Source: Acidovorax sp. sic0104
Lineage (GTDB): Bacteria; Pseudomonadota; Gammaproteobacteria; Burkholderiales; Burkholderiaceae_C
DNA: 64,000 bases
Reading direction: 5' to 3'
Assembly (NCBI RefSeq): GCF_019219095.1
Contig: NZ_JAHUWH010000001.1
Span: forward strand, 124,001-188,000
Shown: one piece after another, positions 1 to 7,240 of the stretch
Numbering within the stretch: the stretch's first letter is position 1
How the letters are laid out: each line of letters opens with the position of its first letter
Translations under genes and position numbers: made by a program
Notes under the pieces: generated by a model
Database searches by the model: none
What the model saw: the letters and a program-made list of their open reading frames with translations, nothing else
What the model was told of the DNA's origin: nothing

Positions 1-563
1 GCGCGGCGGATCTCGTCGTCGCGGCCGATCACGGGGTCGAGTTTGCCGATGCGGGCACGCTCGGTCAGGTCCAGGCAATACTTGGCCAGGGCGCCGCGCT
101 GGCCCTCCGCCTCGGCGCTGTCCATCTTCTGGCCGCCGCGCACGGCATCGATGGCGGCCTCCAGGCTCTTGCGGGTGAGGCCGTTTTCCTTGGCGATGCG
201 CGCGGCATCGCCCTTGCTGTCGACCACGGCCAGCAAGAAGAGCTCGCTGGCGATGAACTGGTCGCCGCGCTTGATGGCTTCCTTCTCGGTGGCCTGCAGC
301 ACGCGCCCGAGCTCGGGCCCGCCCTGCACCTGGTCGTTGCCCTGCACCTGCGGCAGCCGCTGCACGGCCGACTCCGCAGCGGCCAGCAGCCCTTGCACAT
401 TGACGCCGGCGCGCTGCAGCAGCGCACGCGGGCCATCGTCCTGGCGCAGCATGGCCACCAGCACGTGGACGGGTTCTATGTAGGCGTGGTCATTGCCCAG
501 CGCAAGGGTCTGGGCGTCGCTCAGGGCTTCCTGAAACTTGGTGGTGAATTTGTCGAGACGCAT
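1..563 (-). CDS. clpB: ClpB disaggregase, N-terminal part (partial)
   Basis: This is the first 187 codons of the AAA+ protein disaggregase ClpB, which with DnaK-DnaJ-GrpE rescues aggregated proteins in the cytoplasm. The start is the ATG at 563, giving MRLDKFTTKFQEAL, the usual ClpB beginning. The two-repeat Clp N-domain covers about residues 1-150. The window edge falls just after the sequence GKLDPVIGRDDEIRR, which leads into the first nucleotide-binding domain, so both Walker motifs lie outside. A sigma32-like promoter sits 29 bases upstream of the start. The other members of the bichaperone system, grpE, dnaK and dnaJ, are at 18-22 kb in this window. Identification is near certain from the N-terminal sequence. 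Confidence 0.97.
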   Translation of the reverse strand, partial: MRLDKFTTKFQEALSDAQTLALGNDHAYIEPVHVLVAMLRQDDGPRALLQRAGVNVQGLLAAAESAVQRLPQVQGNDQVQGGPELGRVLQATEKEAIKRGDQFIASELFLLAVVDSKGDAARIAKENGLTRKSLEAAIDAVRGGQKMDSAEAEGQRGALAKYCLDLTERARIGKLDPVIGRDDEIRR

Positions 564-591
564 GGGTCGATGTCCTTCCGAATTGCAGACA

Positions 592-620
592 ACTTGGGGC
601 AGGAAGTGCCTGATTTCAAG
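592..620 (-). promoter_or_regulatory. sigma32-type heat-shock promoter of clpB
   Basis: Reading the minus strand, CTTGAAA (620-614) is a perfect heat-shock -35 element. A 14-base spacer then leads to CCCCAAGT (599-592), close to the sigma32 -10 consensus CCCCATNT. The element lies 29 bases before the clpB ATG, as expected for a heat-shock gene. The assignment rests on motif match and position only. Confidence 0.72.
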
Positions 621-685
621 ACAGTATCCGCACCAGCAGTTGATGTGTGTCAGAAAAACCCAGCAAACGCGCTCGACCGATTCAC

Positions 686-740
686 TATTAATTTCATAGC
701 ATCAAGCGCTTTGCTGATGAGCGATTGCGGCCATTTTTTC
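686..740 (+). repeat. Dispersed hairpin repeat, copy 1 (degenerate)
   Basis: Intergenic copy between clpB and moaE, in plus orientation. It carries the family landmarks ATAGC, AGCGCTT, a second half TGAGCG and GGCCATTTTTT, in the same order and spacing as the copies at 5.7 kb, 38.3 kb and 58.4 kb. The second stem arm has decayed, so the hairpin is weak. Confidence 0.5.
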
Positions 741-747
741 ACAATAC

Positions 748-1224
748 CTAAGCGTTTTGCACCGTGATGCCCCAGCGCGCCAGCGCCGCGTCGTCGCTCA
801 CCCGCGCGTCCACCCAGCGTGCGCCCTGCGGGGTTTGCTCCTTCTTCCAGAACGGCGCCTGGGTCTTGAGGTAGTCCATCAGGAATTCGCAGGCCTGAAA
901 GCTCTGGCCACGGTGCTTGCTGGTCACCGCCACCAGCACGATCTGGTCGAGCGGCTCGAGCAGCCCCACACGATGGATGACGCGGGCGCCGAGGATGTCG
1001 AAGCGGCGGAAAGCCTCGTCCACCATGGCCTCGATGGATTTCTCGGTCATGCCGGGGTAGTGCTCCAGTTCCATCGACGACACGGCATCGCCTTCATTGC
1101 GATCCCGCACGGTGCCGACAAAGCTGCAGACGGCGCCCACCCCTTTGTTGCCGCTGCGCAGCGCTGCGATCTCGGCGGAGAGGTCGAAGTCCTCCGCCTG
1201 GATGGATACGCGGGGCGCGGTCAT
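748..1224 (-). CDS. moaE: Molybdopterin synthase catalytic subunit MoaE
   Basis: This is the large subunit of molybdopterin synthase, which with thiocarboxylated MoaD converts cyclic pyranopterin monophosphate to molybdopterin. The protein has 158 residues, normal for MoaE. It shows the conserved FVGTVRDRNEG near the N-terminus, SKHRG in the middle and LKTQAPFWKKE near the C-terminus, which carries the active-site lysines. The ATG at 1224 overlaps the stop of the upstream small gene in an ATGA, so the two are probably translationally coupled. In relatives moaE usually follows moaD directly; here an oppositely oriented block of about 2 kb lies between them. A longer in-frame reading upstream exists but is compositionally unlike MoaE. 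Confidence 0.95.
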   Translation of the reverse strand: MTAPRVSIQAEDFDLSAEIAALRSGNKGVGAVCSFVGTVRDRNEGDAVSSMELEHYPGMTEKSIEAMVDEAFRRFDILGARVIHRVGLLEPLDQIVLVAVTSKHRGQSFQACEFLMDYLKTQAPFWKKEQTPQGARWVDARVSDDAALARWGITVQNA

Positions 1225-1451
1225 GGCGAGCGGTGCAGCCGGGGCGCCGCCAGCAGGGCGCGCTCTTCCTCGACCACCTTGTTCAATTGCGCCAGCGCCG
1301 CGTTCTGCGGCAACTTGGCCAGCAGCGCCTGCAGGCGCGTCACGTCGCCCACCGTCGGGGCCACCTTGATCTGTGCGACGGCGGCATCGATGTTGCCGCC
1401 CTGCACCAGCGCCAGGACTTTGCCGGGCCATTCACTTTTGGGTTTTGCCAT
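1221..1451 (-). CDS. Small uncharacterised protein coupled to moaE
   Basis: A 76-residue soluble protein starting MAKPKSEWPGKVLALVQGGN. It is mostly alpha-helical by eye, with regularly spaced Ala and Leu in the middle (residues about 17-60) and no cysteine pairs, signal peptide or membrane segment. I do not recognise the family. Its stop overlaps the moaE ATG by four bases (ATGA), which supports it being real and co-translated with moaE. No good Shine-Dalgarno precedes the ATG at 1451. It lies 58 bases from the left end of the MITE-like element, so its original upstream context was probably changed by that insertion. Function unknown. Confidence 0.6.
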   Translation of the reverse strand: MAKPKSEWPGKVLALVQGGNIDAAVAQIKVAPTVGDVTRLQALLAKLPQNAALAQLNKVVEEERALLAAPRLHRSP

Positions 1452-1508
1452 GGGAGGATATTCGATTGTCTGTACGATGGGCCCGCACTTTACCCCCTGT
1501 GCCTGCCT

Positions 1509-1675
1509 TAGGGACCCTCTGCACGAATCGAGCGTAGAGTGGGCGCTGCGGATCGGGAAGGGCTGCAAGGCGCAAAACGCAGCAATAGCCGCAGCTATTG
1601 CGAGTATTTGCAACGCTGCAGACCGCCCGAGACCGCATATGCCCACGGCGCGGTGATTCGTGCAGAGGGTCCCTA
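1509..1675. mobile_element. MITE-like element with TA target duplication
   Basis: A non-coding element of about 163 bases (1511-1673) has perfect 19-base terminal inverted repeats at 1511-1529 and 1655-1673, starting GGGACCCTCTGCACG. It is flanked on both sides by the dinucleotide TA, so the perfect symmetry runs to 21 bases. Inside, GTGGGC/GCCCAC, GCGG/CCGC and CGGG/CCCG pair in nested order, and GCAATAGC-CGCA-GCTATTGC (1582-1601) forms the tip, so the whole element can fold into one long hairpin. There is no transposase. TA duplication and terminal repeats are typical of MITEs mobilised by Tc1/mariner-IS630 type transposases; that assignment is inference. Confidence 0.75.
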
Positions 1676-1950
1676 TGCGCACACTCTCCACCCTCATGGC
1701 CACGCAAACCATCACCACCGGGCTGTACAAGCTCTACCCCTCGCCGCGCAATGCGCACAAGGACGTGTTCGACCACCAGGTCTTCGTGCCCTACCCCTAC
1801 GCCATCATCGACCTGGCCGTGATGGACCTGGCGGGCAAGACCACGCTGTTCGCGGCCTGCCGCCTGTCGGACATGAAGATGGGCCAGGTGGTGAGCTTCG
1901 AACTGGCGGCCGACCAGGCGAAGTTCGAACGGCTGTTCACCCCCGACTGA
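1675..1950 (+). CDS. Small uncharacterised protein beside the MITE
   Basis: A 91-residue protein of unknown family, soluble, with an aromatic segment (HQVFVPYPYAIIDLA) and a C-terminal half suggestive of a small alpha/beta fold. Two starts are possible. ATG 1675 is preceded at good distance by AGAGGG (1663-1668), which belongs to the right end of the MITE-like element. ATG 1696 (MATQTITTG, 84 residues) has no visible ribosome binding site but looks more like a natural N-terminus. The next gene starts 11 bases after its stop, so they are probably co-transcribed. I can assign no function. Confidence 0.6.
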   Translation: MRTLSTLMATQTITTGLYKLYPSPRNAHKDVFDHQVFVPYPYAIIDLAVMDLAGKTTLFAACRLSDMKMGQVVSFELAADQAKFERLFTPD

Positions 1951-1961
1951 GCAAGGCGCCC

Positions 1962-2327
1962 ATGGACGACGACAACCAGATCCACGTGCCGCCCTCCTTC
2001 ATGGCGGTGTACAGCGACGCGCGCAATCGCCTGACCGAAAGGCCCGCCGTGGTGCGCACCCGCTACGAACTGTGCGAAGACCTCGCCGGCCACCTGGTGG
2101 AGCACGCGCAGACGCTCTACCACGTGCAGGCGCCGTCCGAGGCCGAGATCCTGCGGCGCATCCACGCGGGGCTGTGCACGGCCGAGTCCGGGGTCTCCAC
2201 CGCCGAGGCCACCTGGATCGTCACGCGCCTGGCCGAGCTGCTGAACTGGCCCTGCCCCGAACTGGTCCCGCCGCAACCTGCCGATGCGCCGGCCGACGGC
2301 GCGGCTGCTGCAGGCCCGGCGCTCTGA
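1962..2327 (+). CDS. Small conserved protein, function unknown
   Basis: A 121-residue soluble protein. It has a conserved-looking core (VPPSFMAVYSD, RYELCEDLAGHLVEHAQTL, then an alpha-helical segment to about residue 105) and a low-complexity Ala/Pro tail. From memory, similar Comamonadaceae proteins of this length are auto-annotated as ATPase with chaperone activity, but no Walker motif is present here, so that label should not be trusted. It follows the preceding small gene by 11 bases and precedes the leader region of the DapA-family gene. Confidence 0.65.
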   Translation: MDDDNQIHVPPSFMAVYSDARNRLTERPAVVRTRYELCEDLAGHLVEHAQTLYHVQAPSEAEILRRIHAGLCTAESGVSTAEATWIVTRLAELLNWPCPELVPPQPADAPADGAAAAGPAL

Positions 2328-2396
2328 CGGCTGCGCCCGCACCACCACCAGCTCCGCCGTGGCGCCCAACAGACAGCCACCGGCACGCTGGCTCGC

Positions 2397-2580
2397 TATA
2401 CTGCCCCGCATGCCCACGCACACCTTGATCGCCATGATGACCGCTCCCGCGGCCACACGGCAGTGCGTGGTCAAAGCCAAAAAACCAGAGCTCATCTGAC
2501 CGGAGCTGTGGTTCCGTCCGGATGAGCGACGGAACCACCTGGTAGAGAAATCCCCTCTTCTTTCGTTTTCTCTTTTCCTT
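2397..2580 (+). promoter_or_regulatory. Candidate leader region of the DapA-family gene
   Basis: TATACT (2397-2402) is a good -10 element placed seven bases before an ATG (2410) that opens a 29-codon reading frame ending at 2499; no clear -35 is seen. Two strong hairpins follow and exclude each other. Hairpin A pairs GCTCATC (2491-2497, the last codons of the frame) with GATGAGC (2521-2527). Hairpin B pairs GTGGTTCCGTC (2508-2518) perfectly with GACGGAACCAC (2528-2538). A weak A/T stem with a T run (2544-2576) comes after. A ribosome finishing the short frame would favour B. B lacks an immediate U run, so the mechanism is unclear. Confidence 0.4.
2410..2499 (+). CDS. Possible 29-residue leader peptide
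   Basis: A short frame, MPTHTLIAMMTAPAAT and on to PELI, begins where transcription from the TATACT element would be expected to start, so it could be translated as a leaderless message. It has no run of a single amino acid that would identify an attenuator effector. Its value rests on position, immediately upstream of mutually exclusive hairpins. It may equally be a chance frame. Confidence 0.3.
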   Translation: MPTHTLIAMMTAPAATRQCVVKAKKPELI

Positions 2581-2639
2581 CCCGGCATTCCGCGCGCGCA
2601 CCTTCCGGACGGTTCTTCCACGGGTCGAACCTTGAAAGG

Positions 2640-3524
2640 ATGCTTCGCTTGTCCGCCACCGCTACCTCCCTCTCTCTGCAGCCCTTCAGCGGGCTCTGGA
2701 TCCCTCTCGTCACGCCGTTCAAGGACGGTGCCGTGGACCACGCCGCCCTGGCCGCCCTGACCCGCACGCTGCGCGGCCAGGGCGTGGCCGGCTTCGTGGC
2801 CTGCGGCTCCACGGGCGAGGCGGCCGCACTCTCCAAGGACGAACAGCTCGCGGTGCTGGAAACGGTGCTTGCTGCCGCCGACGGCCTGCCCGTGGTGATG
2901 GGCCTGTCGGGCTACCACCTCGGCCAGGTGGTCGAGTGGGTGCGCGCCCTGGCGGCCTGGCCGCTGGCAGGCCTGCTGGTGCCGGCGCCGCACTACATCC
3001 GCCCGTCGCAAGAGGGGCTGGTTCATTGGTTCACCGCCATTGCCGACGCCAGCTCCGCCCCGCTGATCGTCTACGACATCCCCTACCGCACCGGCGCCAC
3101 GCTGGCCACCGAGACAATGCTGGCCCTGGCCGCGCACCCGCGCATCCGGGCCGTCAAGGACTGTGGCGGCAACCCCGCCAAGACGCAGGCCATGATCGCC
3201 GACGGGCGCCTGGCCGTGATGGCGGGCGAGGACGCGCAGATATTCACCACGCTGGCCCAGGGCGGTGCGGGAGTGATCGCGGCCAGCGCGCACTGCCATG
3301 CACCGCGCTTCGTGGAGCTGATCGAGCTGCTGCGCACGGGCGACCTGCCCGCAGCCCGGCGCGTGTGGCTGGCGCTGCAGCCGTGGATCGCGATGTGTTT
3401 TGACGAGCCCAACCCGGCGCCGCTCAAGGCCGTACTGGCGCAAGCGGGCTTACTGCACAACGAACTGCGCGCGCCGATGATGCCGGCCTCGGCAGCGCTG
3501 CAGGAGCGCCTGCGGGCCCTCTGA
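2640..3524 (+). CDS. Dihydrodipicolinate synthase/N-acetylneuraminate lyase family protein
   Basis: A 294-residue class I aldolase-type TIM barrel of the DapA/NanA superfamily. Visible hallmarks are GLWIPLVTPF near the N-terminus, CGSTGEAAAL (hydroxyl-binding loop), YDIPYRTG with the catalytic tyrosine, and Lys173 in RAVKDCGG, expected to form the Schiff base with a 2-keto acid. The family includes DapA, sialic acid lyase and several sugar-acid dehydratases or aldolases, and I cannot tell which reaction this one performs. It stands alone rather than in a lysine operon, and a paralogue elsewhere is likely to be the true dapA. ATG 2640 is used; the TTG at 2649, spaced well from AAGGA, is an alternative. 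It converges on moaD with 24 bases between the stops. Confidence 0.85.
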   Translation: MLRLSATATSLSLQPFSGLWIPLVTPFKDGAVDHAALAALTRTLRGQGVAGFVACGSTGEAAALSKDEQLAVLETVLAAADGLPVVMGLSGYHLGQVVEWVRALAAWPLAGLLVPAPHYIRPSQEGLVHWFTAIADASSAPLIVYDIPYRTGATLATETMLALAAHPRIRAVKDCGGNPAKTQAMIADGRLAVMAGEDAQIFTTLAQGGAGVIAASAHCHAPRFVELIELLRTGDLPAARRVWLALQPWIAMCFDEPNPAPLKAVLAQAGLLHNELRAPMMPASAALQERLRAL

Positions 3525-3548
3525 ACCGCGTCAGGCCGGCAGGCAGGT

Positions 3549-3803
3549 TCACCCGCCCGTGACGGGCGGGAAAAAGGCGACTTCGGCGCCCTCGGCCAAG
3601 GCGGCCGTTTCATCGCTCAACACCTGGTTGAGCGCCATGCGCACGGCCCGGCCCCGGGCCAGGCTGGCGGCATGGGCACCGCCGCGCGCGATGAGTTCGT
3701 CGCGCAGCGCGCCCAAGTTGGCGGCAGGCGTGGCCACCGCCTCCTGCCCGGTACCGACTGCCTCGCGGATGGAGGCGAAGTAGCGAACGGTGATGTTTTT
3801 CAT
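3549..3803 (-). CDS. moaD: Molybdopterin synthase sulfur carrier subunit MoaD
   Basis: An 84-residue beta-grasp protein, MKNITVRYFASIREAVG to the terminal VTGG. The C-terminal Gly-Gly is the part adenylated by MoeB and converted to a thiocarboxylate, which donates sulfur inside MoaE. Length and both ends fit MoaD. It lies 82 bases downstream of moeA on the same strand and is the last gene of that transcription unit before the convergent DapA-family gene. Its partner moaE is 2.3 kb further on, across the inserted block. Confidence 0.93.
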   Translation of the reverse strand: MKNITVRYFASIREAVGTGQEAVATPAANLGALRDELIARGGAHAASLARGRAVRMALNQVLSDETAALAEGAEVAFFPPVTGG

Positions 3804-3885
3804 TGCAGGGCTGCTCTTCCATGAAAAGCTGCGCCCGTGGGCGACAGCGACCACACGCAGTGAACAGCGCGAGGGCCAACTCGTT

Positions 3886-5130
3886 TCATGACAGCAGCTC
3901 CGCAAAAGGGATGAATCGCACGGTGTCTCCATGCGCGATGGTCTGGCCTGCGGGGTTGTCCACCACACCATCGCCCCACGCTGCCGAAGTGAGCACACCC
4001 GAGCTTTGGTTGCCAAAGATGTCCAGCCCTCCTGCCGCGTTGTGGCGCACGCGCAGGAACTCGCGGCGCTTGTCGGCGCGGGGCCAGTCGAAGTGCGCGG
4101 TGGCCTCCAGGGCCTGCGGCGCCACGGCCTGTACACCCTGCAGGCGCAGCACGAACGGCCGCACCAGCAGCGCAAAGGTCAGGAAGCTCGACACGGGATT
4201 GCCGGGCAGGCCCATGAAGTGCGCAGCGCCCTGCGCACGCGGAATCTGGCCGTAGGCGAATGGCTTGCCGGGCTTCATGGCGATCTGCCACAAATCGAGC
4301 CGGCCCAGCGACTCGACCGCCGGCTTGATGTGGTCCTCTTCGCCCACCGACACGCCACCGCTGGTCAGGATGAGGTCGTGGTCCGCGCTGGCGCTGCGCA
4401 GCGCTTGAACGGTGGCTTCACGCCGGTCGGGCACGATGCCCAGGTCGGTAACCTCGCAGCCCAGGCGCAGCAGCAGGGCGCGCAGGAAGAACCGGTTGCT
4501 GTTGTAGATGGCGCCCGGACGCATGTGCTCTGGCGCCACCTCGCCCGGCATCACCAGCTCGTCGCCCGTGGAAAACAATGCCACGCGCGGCCTGCGAGCG
4601 ACCTGCAGCTGGTGCAGGCCGATGCTGGCGGCCAGGCCCAGCTCGGCGGGTGACAGGCGCGTGCCCTTGGCCAGCACCACCGCGCCGCGCGTGATGTCCT
4701 CGCCGGCGCGGCGGATCCACTGGCCTGGCTGGGGCACTGCATTGATGCGCACGCTGTCCGGCGCGACGGCCTCGCAGTCTTCCTGCATGAGGACGGCGTC
4801 GGCCCCCGCCGGCACGGGCGCGCCGGTGAAGATGCGCGCGGCCGTGCCGGGCGAAAGCGGCTCGCCCGCGCTGCCTGCCGCAATGCGCTGCGACACCGGC
4901 AGCAAGGTGCCTGCCGCGGGCAGGTCGGCCCGGCGCACGGCGTAGCCGTCCATGGAACTGTTGTCCTGCGGCGGCACGTGCAGCGCCGAGACGCAGTCCT
5001 GCGCCAGCACCCGGCCATCGGCGTCGAAGGTGGAGACAGCCTCCGTGGCCGCGAGCGGCGCGGCCTGCGCCAGCAGATCGGCCAGGGCGTCGTCCAGGGG
5101 TTTGAGGGGCGCGCGTTGACCGGTCGTCAC
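3886..5130 (-). CDS. moeA: Molybdopterin molybdotransferase MoeA
   Basis: MoeA inserts molybdate into adenylated molybdopterin to make the active cofactor. The 414-residue protein has the N-terminal domain with DNSSMDGYA, the central MPT-binding domain with TSGGVSVGEEDHIK, and the C-terminal GLPGNPVSSFLTF. The start is a GTG at 5130 that overlaps the mobB stop (GTGA), indicating translational coupling; without this start no ATG fits the family N-terminus. Upstream neighbours are mobB and thrC on the same strand, downstream is moaD. Confidence 0.94.
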   Translation of the reverse strand: MTTGQRAPLKPLDDALADLLAQAAPLAATEAVSTFDADGRVLAQDCVSALHVPPQDNSSMDGYAVRRADLPAAGTLLPVSQRIAAGSAGEPLSPGTAARIFTGAPVPAGADAVLMQEDCEAVAPDSVRINAVPQPGQWIRRAGEDITRGAVVLAKGTRLSPAELGLAASIGLHQLQVARRPRVALFSTGDELVMPGEVAPEHMRPGAIYNSNRFFLRALLLRLGCEVTDLGIVPDRREATVQALRSASADHDLILTSGGVSVGEEDHIKPAVESLGRLDLWQIAMKPGKPFAYGQIPRAQGAAHFMGLPGNPVSSFLTFALLVRPFVLRLQGVQAVAPQALEATAHFDWPRADKRREFLRVRHNAAGGLDIFGNQSSGVLTSAAWGDGVVDNPAGQTIAHGDTVRFIPFAELLS

Positions 5131-5681
5131 AGGCCGGCTCCGTAAAGCTCTTCGTTGTAGTCGAACCGGTCCGCGTTCTGAAGCAGCCAGTCCACCACCT
5201 GCGAAGGGGCGTTGAGGTCGAGCAGGGGCAACTGCGTGGGCACCGTGAGCGCGCCGGGCGCGTCGGTGGCGACGGCGACCACGAAGTCGTCCTCGGGGTA
5301 GCGCACGGGCTTGGCGGGCTGGCCGGCTTCGGGGGCGCGCCACACCTCGATCTTGAGCAGGTCGCTGTCCTTGAAGCCTTCCACCAGCACCCAGTCCACG
5401 CCCGGATACAGCTCAGCGATCAGGTGGTGCACGGAAAGCGTGGCAGGGCGCTCGAACTCGCGCACCAGCATCAGGCGCTTGTCGGACGCGGCCACGACTT
5501 CAAAGGCCCCGGCCTCGCGGTGGCGGTAGGTGTCCTTGCCGGGGTGATCCACATCGAAGCTGTGGTGCGCATGCTTGACCACCGACACCCTGAGCCCGCG
5601 CAGGCGCAGCTCGGGGATGAGCTGCTCGACCAGTGTGGTCTTGCCACTGCCGGAAAAGCCCGCAAAACCGATCACCTTCAT
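5127..5681 (-). CDS. mobB: Molybdopterin-guanine dinucleotide biosynthesis protein MobB
   Basis: A 184-residue P-loop GTP-binding protein, the accessory factor for conversion of Mo-molybdopterin to the bis-MGD cofactor by MobA. The Walker A motif GFSGSGKTT is at residues 8-16, followed by VVKHAHHSFDVDHPGKDT, which is typical of MobB, and LVEGFKDSDLLKIEV. It is 4 bases overlapped with moeA downstream and separated from thrC upstream by an intergenic stretch carrying a hairpin repeat. mobA is not in the window. Confidence 0.92.
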   Translation of the reverse strand: MKVIGFAGFSGSGKTTLVEQLIPELRLRGLRVSVVKHAHHSFDVDHPGKDTYRHREAGAFEVVAASDKRLMLVREFERPATLSVHHLIAELYPGVDWVLVEGFKDSDLLKIEVWRAPEAGQPAKPVRYPEDDFVVAVATDAPGALTVPTQLPLLDLNAPSQVVDWLLQNADRFDYNEELYGAGL

Positions 5682-5692
5682 CCACCGCTCCT

Positions 5693-5754
5693 TGATTTGC
5701 TATCTTTATAATAGCTAACAGCGCTTTATGGATAAGCGCTGTAGCCATTTTTGC
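5693..5754 (+). repeat. Dispersed hairpin repeat, copy 2
   Basis: Best-preserved stem of the family in this window, located between thrC and mobB. ACAGCGCTT (5718-5726) pairs perfectly with AAGCGCTGT (5734-5742) around a 7-base loop. It is preceded by ATAATAGCTA and followed by AGCCATTTTT. Plus orientation. Since thrC and mobB are read leftwards, the hairpin would lie in their joint mRNA. Confidence 0.7.
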
Positions 5755-5787
5755 CATGCCTTTGAGGCCATGGCGGGCTTGGGGGCT

Positions 5788-7221
5788 TCAGCCAGCGCAA
5801 TGCCGGGCGATGTACGCCTTCACCTGCTCCGCGTCCGCCGGCATGACATGCACCCGCTTGGGCAGGCTCTCGATGCCCGCGAACTTCTCGGGCCGCTCGG
5901 GCGCATGGCCCAGGGCTTCCTGAATGGTTTCGGCGAACTTGATGGGCAGTGCGGTCTCCAGCACGATCATCGGCACCGAGGCATCGCCGTGGTGCTCGCG
6001 CGCCACCTTTACGCCGTCGGCAGTGTGGGTGTCGATGGTCACGCCATGGCGCTTATGGGTGTCGCGGATGGTGGCCAGGCGGTCGGCGTGGGTGCTCTTG
6101 CCGCTTTCAAAGCCGTACTTGCCCGCGGCATCGGCGAACAGCGGCTCGGCGCTCAGGTCGAACCGGCCATAGGTCTGCAGCGCGGCGCTGAACAGGGCCT
6201 TGGTACGCTGGCCGTTGCGTCCCAGCAGGTCGAAGACGAAGCGCTCGAAGTTGCTGGCCTTGCTGATGTCCATCGAGGGGCTGGAGGTCTCGTGCGTGTC
6301 GGCAGCGGCACGCACGCGGTACACGCCGGTACGAAAGAACTCGTCGAGCACGTCGTTCTCGTTGGTGGCCACCACCAGTTTGGCAATGGGCAGTCCCATC
6401 ATGCGCGCCACGTGGCCTGCGCAGACGTTGCCGAAGTTGCCGCTGGGCACGGTGAAGCTGACCTTCTGGTCGTTGGTCTCGGTGGCCTGGATGTAGCCCG
6501 CGAAGTAGTACACCACCTGCGCCAGGAGGCGCGCCCAGTTGATGGAGTTGACGGTCCCGATCTTGTATTGGCGCTTGAAATCGAGGTCGTTGCTCACGGC
6601 CTTGACGATGTCCTGGCAATCGTCGAACACGCCTTCGATGGCGATGTTGTGGATGTTCTCGTCCTGCAGGCTGAACATCTGCGCCTGCTGGAAGGCGCTC
6701 ATGCGGCCGTGCGGGCTGGTCATGAAGACGCGCACGCCCTTCTTGCCGCGCATGGCGTACTCGGCCGCGCTGCCGGTGTCGCCGCTGGTGGCGCCCAGGA
6801 TATTGAGTTCTTCGCCACGGCGGCCCAGCTCGTACTCGAACAGGTTGCCCAGAAGCTGCATGGCCATGTCCTTGAAGGCCAGCGTGGGGCCGTTGGACAG
6901 GGCTTCGAGCCACAGCCCGTCTTCGAGGTGGCGCAGTGGCACGATCTCGCCCGTGCCGAAGACTTCGGCCGTGTACGTCTTGGCGCACAGGGCCTTGAGG
7001 TCCGCGCCAGGGATGTCGTCGATGTACAGCGACAGGATCTGGAACGCCAGCTCGGCATAGCCCTGCTCGTGGTAGGCCTTGCGAAGGCGCGTGAGCATGG
7101 CATCGTTGACCTGAGGGTAATGCTCGGGCAGGTACAGGCCGCCGTCGGGCGCCAGGCCTTCGAGCAGGATGTCGCAGAACTGCTTGCGGTCTGCGTGCCC
7201 GCGGGTGCTGAGGTATTTCAT
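5788..7221 (-). CDS. thrC: Threonine synthase
   Basis: The PLP enzyme converts O-phosphohomoserine to threonine. The 477-residue length fits the longer ThrC class of proteobacteria. Visible features are an N-terminal MKYLSTRG, the PLP lysine in LAFKDMAMQ, SGDTGSAAEYAM, and PSGNFGNVCAGH. The start at ATG 7221 was chosen over an upstream in-frame TTG/ATG stretch because it gives the family N-terminus. It lies downstream of hom with only a small membrane-protein gene between, giving the order alaA-DUF1176-hom-small gene-thrC on the minus strand, a threonine-branch unit. mobB follows. Confidence 0.96.
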   Translation of the reverse strand: MKYLSTRGHADRKQFCDILLEGLAPDGGLYLPEHYPQVNDAMLTRLRKAYHEQGYAELAFQILSLYIDDIPGADLKALCAKTYTAEVFGTGEIVPLRHLEDGLWLEALSNGPTLAFKDMAMQLLGNLFEYELGRRGEELNILGATSGDTGSAAEYAMRGKKGVRVFMTSPHGRMSAFQQAQMFSLQDENIHNIAIEGVFDDCQDIVKAVSNDLDFKRQYKIGTVNSINWARLLAQVVYYFAGYIQATETNDQKVSFTVPSGNFGNVCAGHVARMMGLPIAKLVVATNENDVLDEFFRTGVYRVRAAADTHETSSPSMDISKASNFERFVFDLLGRNGQRTKALFSAALQTYGRFDLSAEPLFADAAGKYGFESGKSTHADRLATIRDTHKRHGVTIDTHTADGVKVAREHHGDASVPMIVLETALPIKFAETIQEALGHAPERPEKFAGIESLPKRVHVMPADAEQVKAYIARHCAG

Positions 7222-7240
7222 GGGTTTTCTTCCAGCGTGC

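Noticed and set aside
2640..3524. Calling the DapA-family gene dapA
   Set aside because: The family is functionally mixed and the gene is not in a lysine or diaminopimelate context.
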